Shown one piece after another: positions 1 through 10,400 of a DNA stretch of 64,000 nt. Under the pieces are notes generated by a model. It was not told the origin of the DNA, searched no databases, and saw only the letters and a program-made list of their open reading frames with translations. The stretch is from NCBI RefSeq assembly GCF_009870125.1, contig NC_046683.1:65983869-66047868 (forward strand), read 5' to 3'. The translations under genes were made by a program, and so were the position numbers. The DNA comes from Drosophila pseudoobscura (taxonomy: Eukaryota; Arthropoda; Insecta; Diptera; Drosophilidae). Position 1 is the stretch's first letter; the number at the start of each line of letters is the position of its first letter.

Positions 1-2159
1 CCACGCAACCGGCAGCACCGCGTCGTCGTCTGCAGAGGCCACAGCGACCCCTGAGGCGGCCGTACAACCGGAGACCCATCGATGACTACTACTACGATGA
101 GGAGGATCAGTACGAGGACGAGTACTACGAGCGACCGACGCGCAGGCACAAGACCAGACCGCGTCATCGCAAGCCCCAGGTGGAGGTGGACTACGAGGAC
201 GAGTACGAGGAGAAGCGGGTCGAGGCCGAAAAGCCGGCAAGACGCAACCGAAATCGGTACAGGGATGAGGAAGAGTCCCTGGACGAGGACTACGAGGAGC
301 GGCCGGCAATCAGAAGAGGAAAACCTACGCCGGGACCAGCTGGAAGGAAGGTGTCGCCGCCTCGAAAGCCCGGTCGAGCGGAGGAGCGACGCAGCTTCAA
401 TGAGGACCGGCCTCTGGCCAGGCGTCGCAGCAACGAGAGGCGTACCACGCCGTCATCCGCCATCGACGATCTCGATGAGTACGAGAAGCCCTACGGGGGC
501 ACGGACCAGGAGGAGGCTGCCGAGGAGCAGACGCCGCAGAAGGTGAAGACCACACCGAAACCTCTCACGGAATATATCACTCCCAAAGCGGCAGCCGCCT
601 CTGTGTATGCCCGTCCCAGGGCTCCGCCGAAGATCGCCCGCCCAGTGCCCATAACCGAGAAAAAGAAGTACTCCTATCCGGTGCAGAAAAACACGGCCAC
701 CGCCCAGCCGCCGTCTGGGAATGGGCAGGAGGAGGAGGACTACTCCCAGGAGCAGGCGCAGGAGGATGACTACGAGCAACCACCTCCGCCACCGCCGGCC
801 AGGAACATTCCCCGACGACGCACTGCAGCGCCCAGGGCCGAGCAAAAGCCCACACGAACCACGCTGCGGAAGCCCGTGACGGACAAGAAGCCGCTCGAGG
901 AGGATTACGATGAGCCGGCCGAGCAGCCGGAGCCACCGCGCAAGCGGAAGCGTCCACTGGCTCCCCGATCCCGCGCCCCAGCGCCCGATGTGGACTTCGA
1001 TGACGAGGACTACGAGGAGAGCCTAGCGCCTGCGCCAGTGGCAACAGCAGCTCCAGCACGTGGCATCCTGAGAAGTCGCTCAAAGGCAACGACCACAAGA
1101 AAGCCAATAGCGCCTCGACCCCGGCAACCCATCGTCGAGGAGGAGGACACGGCTGAGCCCATCATCAGCGAGGAGGAGGCGCCCGCATCCGCGATTGCGC
1201 CCAGAACGAGAGCAAATTCCCTAAGCGGAAGGACGGCACCTGGCAAACCACAGCGCCCCTCTTCGGTACGTGTGGTCAAGCGACCCTTCCTGCCCTCCCG
1301 GGGCGGAAGCCCCTATCTGCCGCGCGGCCTTCAGCCGGTGGGCGTGGCCCTGAAGCCAGTGCCGCCAGTGACGACAGACAGCACGCCCATCGACATGGGT
1401 TCGACCATCTCGGGGGTGCGTTTGCTGGAGCACGGGGCACCGCTGCTGCGAGGACGGCCCGACAGCAGCGAAGACGAGGTGGAGGAGGAGGAGGAGGACG
1501 ACGATGAGGGGGCGCCTCCGTCTCCGAGTCCGCCACGTACCACGCTGCCGCCTCGCAGCGCCCTGCCGGCCACGCCCAAGCAGCAGCAGCAGCAACAGCC
1601 GCCGAAACTGAATCTCGACGAGCTCTACGAGAACGACTACGATGTCACGCTGAACGATGCGCTCGATCCCACGCTTAAGCCGCTCTCGCCATTGCCACAG
1701 CATCAGATTCAGATTCAGCATTCGCATCCGCTTCCGTATCAGCCACAGCAACAGCAACAGCCGCAGGGTCGTCCCTATGCCAGTGCCTATGCAGCTCCTA
1801 CTGGTGGCAGCTCCGCCTCATCCGCCTACAATCCATTCGCCTATCAGCAACAGTATCAGCATCCGAATCATCCGCAGCAATCATCAACATCCGCTTCAGC
1901 ATCAGCATCCGCATCAGCTCAATCCCAAACGCAATCGCAGCCAGCGAGCTACCATAGTGATTCCTATTTCTCATCGACAGATATACGCCGGCGGGCTATT
2001 GTCCCGTCGCAAGCCGCGCGTCCACATCGACACGAATACGCTGCTCCCAGAGGACCAGCCGCCGGAGGAGCTGGACCAGGCGCCGGCCCAGGAGTGAGTC
2101 ATCACCATCAAATGGGCGGACGGATTGCCCAGCATTTCTACGATGACTTTGCCTATTGA
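1..2159 (+). CDS. 5'-truncated low-complexity Tyr/Asp/Glu/Pro/Arg-rich protein
   Basis: The frame is open from base 3 to the TGA at 2157-2159, about 718 codons, with no ATG that must be the start, so the gene begins left of the window. The protein has no globular domain I recognise. Its N-terminal half alternates acidic Tyr motifs (DYEDEYEE, DDYEQPPPPPPA, EDYDEPAE, DDEDYEES) with Arg/Lys/Pro stretches. The middle has an acidic run coded by GAGGAG repeats near 1479-1510. The C-terminal third is rich in Gln, His, Ser and Tyr and ends HFYDDFAY. Composition suggests an extracellular or matrix protein, possibly with a domain upstream, but that is inference. The tail is convergent with mus301, and a small intron with good splice sites (2206-2271, GTGAGT..CAG) lies after the stop. 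I do not recognise the gene. Confidence 0.8.
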   Translation, partial: TQPAAPRRRLQRPQRPLRRPYNRRPIDDYYYDEEDQYEDEYYERPTRRHKTRPRHRKPQVEVDYEDEYEEKRVEAEKPARRNRNRYRDEEESLDEDYEERPAIRRGKPTPGPAGRKVSPPRKPGRAEERRSFNEDRPLARRRSNERRTTPSSAIDDLDEYEKPYGGTDQEEAAEEQTPQKVKTTPKPLTEYITPKAAAASVYARPRAPPKIARPVPITEKKKYSYPVQKNTATAQPPSGNGQEEEDYSQEQAQEDDYEQPPPPPPARNIPRRRTAAPRAEQKPTRTTLRKPVTDKKPLEEDYDEPAEQPEPPRKRKRPLAPRSRAPAPDVDFDDEDYEESLAPAPVATAAPARGILRSRSKATTTRKPIAPRPRQPIVEEEDTAEPIISEEEAPASAIAPRTRANSLSGRTAPGKPQRPSSVRVVKRPFLPSRGGSPYLPRGLQPVGVALKPVPPVTTDSTPIDMGSTISGVRLLEHGAPLLRGRPDSSEDEVEEEEEDDDEGAPPSPSPPRTTLPPRSALPATPKQQQQQQPPKLNLDELYENDYDVTLNDALDPTLKPLSPLPQHQIQIQHSHPLPYQPQQQQQPQGRPYASAYAAPTGGSSASSAYNPFAYQQQYQHPNHPQQSSTSASASASASAQSQTQSQPASYHSDSYFSSTDIRRRAIVPSQAARPHRHEYAAPRGPAAGGAGPGAGPGVSHHHQMGGRIAQHFYDDFAY

Positions 2160-2799
2160 ATGCGGGATACGAACGAGGTCTGTGTGTGTGTGTGTGTGTA
2201 ATAAGGTGAGTAGGATCGGGATCCCTCTTGTTCCATTCCCATCTAATATGATCTCCCTTTTTGGCTTGCAGTTTCTTCAGCTGTAAATAAGTTTCCCCCA
2301 ACCCCAAGAGCACCCAAGAGCACCCAAGAGAACCCAAGAGACCCCAATCAACCCCAATTGAAGAGGAGTGGAAGGATTCGTGTCCCCTACTTTAGTCTAC
2401 TCGTAATTCCCATAAGGTTAAGAGAAGAACTTAACTCCTTACTTATAATACCTATATGATACATTGTATAATACTCAATTGTCGTGATAGTAGCCGGGAC
2501 AAAACACGTTTGCGCATTTGTCTGTCTAACTCTATATCTGTTGTCAGTATCCTAACATCCTTCAACAGCCTCCCATCAACAAGAGACAAGCAGCATTCAG
2601 CAGCAGGAAGAAAGACCAGCAGAACAGCGGCGCGGCCAATGATGTCCTTAATGTACATTTAGTGAGAAAAGCAATTTACTTAAATTCCTAATTTAAATTC
2701 TGTAATATTTGTAAGCTTTGTCCAGAGAGAACTTAAGTCCGAGTGCTTAACAACTAAATAATAAAAACACAAATGGAAAACACTCACTTAAACCTATTC
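2160..2799 (+). other. 3' UTR of the left-edge gene with UTR intron and 10-bp tandem repeat
   Basis: There is a (GT)n tract at 2179-2199, then a GTGAGT..TTGCAG intron (about 2206-2271). A tandem run of about four CCCAAGAGCA units follows at about 2303-2346. AATAAAA near 2757-2763 is a plausible poly(A) signal for this gene. mus301 ends on the opposite strand at 2800, so the two genes are tail to tail with almost no spacer. I see no further coding sequence here. Confidence 0.6.
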
Positions 2800-5700
2800 C
2801 TAATCATTTGAGCGCAGGCAGACCTTTAGATTCTCCGTTTCCTCCTCCAAATGATCAAGTTTTTTCATCAAAATGATCTGCAAAACAAATACAGTATCAA
2901 TAAGAGATGTGACATGGGTAAAAAGCCCATACAACCTTTGCTGCGGAGACGATTTCCGTAGCCACTCTCAAAGGCATATGCTCTACAGTTTGCACTAAAG
3001 TCATGGGTCGTATCTTGGCTATATCCTCGATGGTTCTAAGGCCCGCTGCATATAGCTGCTTGGCGCGATTCTGAAAGATCAAGCAGAGATTAAACCGAAT
3101 GAAATGTCAGATATTTCAAAGGTGCACCGCACTGGTGGTCTTACAATTTTAACACCAGGCAGCTCCATGAGTGGCTCTAGTTCTACCGTGCCGCAGCGAT
3201 CCATTTTGTGAAGGACGCGTTCGAACAATGGCTTGTAACACCAGAACTCTTCCATTTCGTCGCACAGCCGGACAAGGGCACTGGAGGCAGCAATCGACTG
3301 GCTGATGAGGTGCTGCAGAGTGCCACGCTCCACGTTGTATTTGCAAGAGACTGTCGGCAGCGGCAAGAGATCCAGAATATCCGACAGGATAAGCACTTTG
3401 TAGAGGCGATTCAGTTGCTGGGCCATGGGACCCTGCACCGACTGCGTCTTGAAGAGCCTGGCCGCATGGGCCTCGGTGAAGCCGAGCTGCTTGAACAGCG
3501 CCTGCGATTCGGTGCGCAGCGCGGAGTAGACGTTGAACAGAATGCTGGCATCGGCGGGGAACAGCTCATCACCTCGCTCATTCGAGTTGAAGCACACCAC
3601 CAGATACAGGAGATGCGAGTAGCTGTTGAGAATCAGCTGCTTCTGGGCCTGCTTCAGTTCGCGGTGAATGGCGCTGGCCCGCTTGTAGTCAATGCCCGCC
3701 TTGAAGGCAGCCCGTCCAATATTGGTCAACTTAAAGCGCGTGGACTGGCCAATGAATAGGCGGCGATCGCCAGCGGGACGAGTGCTTTGGTTCACATCCT
3801 GTGTGGTAATAATATCCGTACAGTTCATCTTTAGCTTGGCTGCAGGCGACTCTGTCAGCTGCAGCACTTTGTTCTTGAACATTTCGCGGAGTATGCGGAG
3901 AACCAGCTCGTCCACGGCCACCTCCAGGGCATTAGCCTGCACCGCAAGGAGAGTGCTGTTCACCAGGCGATTCAAATCGCGACGGCATTCGGCAAGATTA
4001 AGGCCAATCACGCTCAAAATAAGCGACTAGAAAGGTGACATTAATAATCATGAGTATATGCATGTTTGAAGGAAGCCATTACGCCTTAGAATTCATTTTA
4101 TTATATACTTGCCTGCAGTCCCACGGCCTCCTGCTGATACAACGAACTGAGCGCCTTGTCCATTGGTGAAAAGAGCATTTGGCCAACCTGCAGATTGTCC
4201 TTGCTCTGGGCAATCAAAATACTCTCGCCCGCCTCGCCCAAGCCAGCACGTCCGGCTCGTCCTACCATTTGCTTGTACTTGCACAGAGTCATGAATTCCT
4301 GGCCCACGTAGGGAGCGCGGATGATGACACGCTTGGCTGGCAGATTCACACCCGCAGCCAGGGTGGAGGTACAGCAGATGACGGTGACGACGCCAAAGCG
4401 ATAGGCAGTCTCTATATACCTGCGCTCGTCGGTGGTTAAGCCTGAGTGATGATAGGCAATGCCGTAGGGCAGAGTTTTGGCCAGAACAGGGCTAAGAACG
4501 CCGCAAATCTTGTCCAAGGCATCCATGAGATCAGCCTTCTCGCTGCGGCGATGCTCGAAGAACTTCTGCTTGGGCACAATGCGACTCAGCAGCAGGGCCA
4601 CATTCTCGCAGTTCTTGCGGCTGGGGCAGAACACCAGACAGCAATGCTCTGGGGCACACTCGCTGATCAGGCCAGCCAAATGATCAGGATCCGCACGCTT
4701 CACAGCTTCGCTGTACTGTAGAGAGAAAATATATTAGAGCTGTTACATTTTTGGTTAACTTTACTCACATTAAAGTCGAGCGTGCGATTAGGGACAAATA
4801 TTTCTTCGAGGGTATGGCCAGCCGAGTTGATCTCCAACAAATCGGAGCCACATTTGATGTACTCTTTCAGTTCCACGGGGCGAAAGCCGCGCGTATAGAC
4901 ATCGGCATTGAGAAAGGCCGAAATCTCGCTTAGGTTTCCTATCGTTGCACTCATGCCCACAATTTGAATATTTGCTAAGGAAAGTCCCAGTGGAAGCTTG
5001 TACATAAATTACGGCTCATAAACCCATGCCACCTACCATTCAAAAACATTACTTTGGTGAGAAACGCCTCAAGGGTGGCACCGCGTCCGCGTTCGCCAAT
5101 CAAATGAAGCTCATCGACCACCACCAGGCCTATTTCATGGGGACGTTGGACATCTATCAAGCTGTCCATCAGCACGGCTCCTTTTTCGATGGAGGCAATA
5201 AACAAGCTCCGCCTCTTGCGACGAGGCTCTGGCGGGCATTTTCCCTTGCCAGCCGTATATTCATCGACAATAAAATCCAAGTCAATGGCAAACGGCGACA
5301 TGGCGCTGACCTTCTCCTGGACAATCGAAACATATGGCAATATGAACAACACATTGCGCTCCTGACACAGCAGTTCGCGCAGCATGAGAATCTCCGCGAC
5401 TAGGGTTTTTCCCCCGCTGGTGGGAAGGGCGTAGATTAGATTCTTTCGCTGCCGTATTGCCGGTAAATTTAGGCATTCGTCCTGCCATTCTGTAAAGTAA
5501 ACCAAAATATGTGATGGTATCGGTTTGGGACCTTGTTAATACAAAATTCCATACCATACAGGCTCTTGATGCCCTTGTGTTCCAGTATCATTTTCTTGAC
5601 CTTATCCGGCAGTCCATAGAAGTCGCCCTTGCTGGGAAAGTCGTGTTCGGAAAGGCTCTTCGCTTCAAAGTCGGCAAAGGCTTGAGTCTCCCAATTGATT

Positions 5701-6356
5701 GGGTCGAGTATTGATTGGTTCTTAAGCTCCTCACAGGTCGCGTATTGCGTGCCATGCACTATACCCTCAATGGTGGACATGGACTCGTCGCTGGCCGGAG
5801 GCAACGATTTCTCTGGTTTCACTGGTGTCTTGGGGTTGGGCACTTTGAATGCGACTGCATCGAGGAAAAGTTGTGTATTCTGAGCAATTGGTTCACTGAA
5901 GTCTTCGGCACCGTGGAATATATCCTCCATTTCAGCAATGCTTAGATCAAGCAGATTGATCTGCTTGAACACGCTGCCGGCATCCTCCTCTATCGCCAGA
6001 TCAATCTGGTTTTCTTTAGATGCAGCATTGCATTCGTGTCCTTGCTCTTGCTGGGGTCTCTGGGTGCTGGGAAATGATACATCAGCAAAAAGGCCATCGT
6101 CCGATTCACTCCGTTGCAACTCCGTTGGTTTGTTGCTCGTCTGCGCCTGTGTTCCGAAGAGCTCCTCATTTCGGCCGCTAAGAAGATCCTCAAGCTTTGC
6201 ATTAGAGAAGAAACTCTCCTCGTCACTGTCTGGCCAAAAGAGGCTCTCGCTGCAAAAGCGTTTGCTATTGCCAGCATCCCTATGATTTTCTTCAGTTATA
6301 TCAAGTGCCCTTTTGTTTGCAATTCGATCATTATTCTTTTTTTGCTGATCAGACAT
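2800..6356 (-). CDS. mus301: mus301 (spindle-C), HELQ-type DNA helicase
   Basis: HELQ/Hel308 family superfamily-2 3'-5' DNA helicase, needed in flies for crosslink and double-strand-break repair in the germline. Exons in minus order: 6356-5555, 5489-5037, 4974-4769, 4715-4113, 4026-3145, 3070-2936, 2877-2800, giving 1052 residues with consistent phase. Visible motifs: Walker A PTSGGKT (about 290-296), DELH box (about 393-396), GMSATIGN (motif III, about 427-434) and QMVGRAGRAG (motif VI, about 636-645). A winged-helix/ratchet-type C-terminal part follows. The last exon encodes a short Leu/Glu-rich helix. The start was set at MSDQQKK (6354-6356); the frame stays open further upstream, but those codons lie in the promoter-like block. 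The N-terminal 270 residues are Ser/Glu-rich and poorly conserved, as usual in HELQ. The intron at 4027-4112 uses a GC donor. Confidence 0.93.
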
Positions 6357-6365
6357 ATGTAAATT

Positions 6366-6475
6366 TTTCGCGCTCGTGTGACTAGTGGACTTATCGATCA
6401 AATATACCGTCCGACCCTTGGAAATATACCGAAACACACCATCTCATTTAGAAAATATACCGTAAATATACTGAC
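6366..6475 (-). promoter_or_regulatory. mus301 core promoter block
   Basis: Immediately upstream of the mus301 start there is GTGTGACT (6376-6383; its complement resembles Ohler Motif 1, the M1BP site), then TTATCGATCA (6391-6400, DRE-like), then three spaced AATATACC words (6402-6470; the complement GGTATATTT resembles Motif 6). Motif 1, DRE and Motif 6 are established housekeeping promoter elements of Drosophila. The order matches the blocks upstream of CdsA and msk. Confidence 0.55.
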
Positions 6476-6930
6476 GAATTCAAGTTCTATATTTCTCGTT
6501 TTTGATCTTCCTTCGAATATTAATATCTATATAGAACATTAAGCCATTCCCACATAATTTCATCCGATTAATGAATCTATTTTCTAATTGACTGGCTTAT
6601 TCTAAATACATGCTTTTATTGCGTTGTGCGTAAAAAAGGTTTGAGCGAAAATGGTCAAACAAAAAAAAATGTTTTAGCGAAATGGGTCACACAAAAAAAC
6701 GAAAGAGAATAGTCGTTCATATTGTTCAATTTAGAGATTCCGTTGAATAATGCTGGCTAACTAAAACCCTCAATTGTCAATTGTTGCTGGCATTTGAAGA
6801 CTTGTTGCTTGTCAACAGGAGTATGGCCATTTGTATACCCTATTTATTTAATTTTATATAAAGATACTGTTTTCCAAACTGTTTTAAAACGTAATTAATA
6901 AATACATTTTCTCAAATTGATATGTTTTAG
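6400..6930 (+). repeat. Dispersed promoter-proximal repeat, copy 1
   Basis: Shares, in order, several segments with the copies at 18.1 and 33.2 kb: the ATATACC array with CCGACCCTNNGAAATATACC; ATATACTGACGAATTCAAG; a TTTTTGATNTT stretch; the CCCACATAATTTCATCC / ATTAATGAATC / TTTTCTAATTGACTGGCTTATT core; a diverged GGTTTNAGC region; TGTTGCTGGCATTTGAAGAC; and TTTTCCAAACTGTTTTAAAACG near 6871-6892. There is no open reading frame. It looks like a degenerate non-autonomous element (INE-1/DINE or MITE-like) rather than a gene. The 5' limit is unclear because it merges with the mus301 promoter. Confidence 0.65.
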
Positions 6931-7489
6931 ACGTATTCATGCATTTAATTAGTTTCCTGTATATCCTGATCCCGATACCTTTAAAACAGAGACTGAATAG
7001 TTTCTGCATAGATTGGAGCCTGAAATGCCAAACATTGTCTCCATTCTATAATATCCTTTTTTCCTATAGAAAATGGTGTCTTTTTTCAAAATGCATATTT
7101 TTGTTTGTTTTGCAAATTCAAAATTTGTAATTTTTTGTGTGGTATGGTACCACCATACAGTATATATACCACAGAAGGGCGAACAAAGCTATCGATGTCT
7201 CAAAAAGATGGCAGCGCTCGCGATATAAAAAAATTACCTTGCAGTTGTTGGAGGGAAAACGCTAATATAATTTAAAAAGTTTGAAATTATTGAAACGTCT
7301 TTAAATAGATCTGTCGCACGAGTACCGTGCAATTACGAATCGTGATAAGAACTGTGCCTCGGATTCTAGCCAACTTAAATTGAGGGCCGTGCGGTGTGGC
7401 AAGTATCGATAGCTCTGCAAACGGCGTTGTTTTGTGGTGCGTCTTAATGGAAATACGCTTGGGTTGCGAAATTCCAGAGAATTGTCACA
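6931..7489. other. Intergenic, mus301 / senataxin-like gene
   Basis: AT-rich sequence with no convincing coding potential. The right part is the upstream region of the senataxin-like gene. It contains a perfect DRE, TATCGATA, at 7404-7411 and another ATCGAT word near 7191. The putative 5' UTR runs from about 7410 to 7489. Confidence 0.5.
7404..7411. promoter_or_regulatory. DRE (DREF site) upstream of senataxin-like gene
   Basis: Perfect palindromic TATCGATA, 78 bases upstream of the chosen ATG. DREF sites at this distance are typical of fly housekeeping promoters. Confidence 0.6.
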
Positions 7490-10400
7490 ATGACCTGTTG
7501 GTACTTGGAGCACCTAAGTACTAAGGAGCGAGTGATCCTTCATAATGGAAAGAACACAATTGGACGCCACTCGACCTGCAAGATTGTGGTAACATATGCA
7601 TATATATCTAGGAAGCATGTCGAGATTACAGTTAGTCCGAATGAAGTCTTAGTCAGATGCTTGGTAAGTTTAGGTGAAACATAAACCGTAATATCTGTCT
7701 TCCATATACCCTTTCTCCCCGCAGAATGCTCCGAATGGTGTATATGTGAATGCCGAGGAACTTGCACAGGATGGCGCGGTTGGCGTGCCTGTACGCGAGG
7801 GGGATACAATCTGCCTGGGTTGTCCAATTCCGGAGAAGGTATCGAGAACATATGCCGTTTTCAGGTTAAAGAAAGGAGCGGACGATTCGGACCAAATTGT
7901 AATATTAAGCGATTCAGATGACTCAGCTCCTTTGCCGCCTCTAAAGCCTGCTGCTGAAATCAAAGTGGAATCTGTCGCAAGCGATAATGCTGCCCCAAAT
8001 TCTGCTAGCAAAGAGACGGACAAGGGGAGTCCAACTGCATCCAGTTCACATCCGATGCTTCACTTGCCGAAGTTACCACACGTTAAACCAGAGTTGGTAC
8101 AGACGGCAAGAGATATTACAAACATCTTTGGAGAGGCAGATGAGACCATTATTGACAGTGTTCTGGAGATAAATCCGTATTTGTACAATCATTTGTCCAA
8201 AGATAAGCAAGCAGTCTCAATCTCAAAGCTACACGATGGTCAAGTCATTGAGCTGGCTGAGAAGAAGGATAGCCCGGACGGTCTGCCCTGTCCTAAGCAG
8301 TCCGACCACGCGGACAGCATCAGCATGCCTCCGCCTTTTTCGCCTGCCACGTCTTTGGAGAAAATCGTTGAGGAGTACGATGAGGACATGGCCATGTCCC
8401 AGGCGGTTCTGCAAGAGATGAAGGAGGAGATGGCATTGAGCGATGGCGAGGAAAACTTTTTTGATACAAATAACAATGGAAGCCGCTCCCACGGCTCACC
8501 CTTGTCTTCCATTAATGACGACGACATCATTGTGATCACCGACAGCGATGATGATGACCTATGCAGCAAGGTGACCGACTGGTCCAACAAGCTCCTCAGC
8601 CAGAAAGCAAACGACGTCTTGTCACAGGCGTATCCCATGGCCGATTCTGATCCGGAGGATGATTTTCAATCTCAAATGAAATTCCGAAACCTACCGAAGG
8701 CGCTTCGCATGGTCGATTCCAGCGATGAGGAATCCGATCTGCTTGCCCCTCTCTTTCCCAAACGCTCCAATCCACTCCGCATTGATTCCAGCTCGGATGA
8801 GAGTGATACTTCCACCCCCACCACCCGTAAAGGTAAGTGCACTCTATCTTTCTCTGTCTTCTCTATTCTAATCTCACTCTTTTTCGCAGCGGACAGGCTA
8901 TCGTCAAAGCCATCTCCTATCCGCAGGGGCGCGAATCGCTCCAACTCCACCGCAGATGATTGCCAATTGTTCACGCGGCGCCAGCGAAAAGATCCGGACG
9001 ACATCTTTCAGGGGCCAGACTTTTCTTCATCTACACATCCACAGAAAAATGATTATGATTGTAAGCTAAATGACTGGGATTTTGATAGCGTGATCTTTGG
9101 AGCCTTGAATGACGAGTCCCCCAATGAAGATCTAACCAAGAAGTCCAACATTATCCAGGGCAGAGATGAAATAGATTTAGATGTTTCTATGGAGGTTGGG
9201 CTGATGGCCCACTCAAACGTATCAATGGAGAAAGCAGACACTTCTGGGGAGGAGCTAAAGGAAACTCCATCAGTAAAGAAAGCCGCTGCGGAGCCTGCAG
9301 TTGCCAACAAAGATACCGAAAAGTCCAGAATCTCCCAAAGACGATCAACCATAGGAGCCTCTCGCGAAGACTTGGCTCAAACGTATGAAACCAAAGATAA
9401 ATCGGAACCTGAAGCTTCCAACAAAAACTACACAAAGGAAAAAGACTCTTCTGTAGAGATAGAGGTGCCATCTAAACCAAATGAAGTGGAGAAAGCTGCA
9501 GTTGAGACTGCAGCTTCCATTAAGGATACCAAGAAGTCTAGAATCTCCCATCCACGAAAAACCGTGTCAGGCTCTCGCGAAGACTTGGCTGGCACTTCTG
9601 TAGAGAAAACCAAAGATAAAGTGGAGTCTGTAGTTTCAAACAAAAATCACGCAAAGACGAAGGGGTCTTCCATGGAAAAAGAGGTGCCATCCAAACGAAA
9701 GGAAGTTCCTAAAGTGGAGCCTGCAGTTTCACACAAAAAGTCAAAAATTTCTGAGCCCCCATCAACCATAGCCGTCTCTCGCGAAGAGTTTCTTGCCGCT
9801 TCTGGGGAGGATCCCAAAGAAACTCCTGTAGATAAAACCGAAGATCAAGTGGAGTCGGCAGTTTCCAACAAAAATGACGCGAAGGCGAAGGGATCTTCTG
9901 TGGAGAAACGAAAGGAGGCTTCTAAGGTGGAGCCTGAAGAGTTTCTTGCCGCTTCTGGAGAAGAACCAAAAGAAACTCCTTCAGTAGATCAGGAACAAGT
10001 GGAGCCTGAAGTTTCCAATAGGTCGAAAGAAAATGAGCCACCACCTAAGCCAAACCAGGAATTTCCTCCGAAAAGAGAGCCCAATGCACGACTTCGCAGC
10101 CGTGCCACTTCGTGCTACTACGAAAGACCCCAAGACGAGCCAGATTTGGTGGCCACCATTGTCAACGGCATAGGCGTGAGGCTGATTAGGGGACCAGAAG
10201 TGATTGAGGCTCCTTCGTTGCCAAAGTGTCGCGGCAAGCTGCGCGGCGTTTCGGCTGTGCCCAAAGATAAGGTTTTGGACCGCCAGCGATTCCTTGACTA
10301 TCAGGCCGATATGAATGCCAAATGGAAGGAGAAGCCCAAACCGAAGAAAACGGTAGATGACGAAACGAAGGACAAGCGTCGTGAGGCGCTCAAAAAACTG

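Noticed and set aside
453-1757. Several long minus-strand open frames over the left-edge gene
   Set aside because: They are shadows of the biased GAG/CCG-rich plus-strand coding sequence; no motifs and no independent starts.
2456-2662. Overlapping 68-codon frames on both strands
   Set aside because: Lie in the 3' UTR, with no codon bias, motifs or conserved start context.
3208-3759. 183-codon plus-strand frame opposite mus301
   Set aside because: Lies wholly within a conserved mus301 helicase exon and has no recognisable domain.
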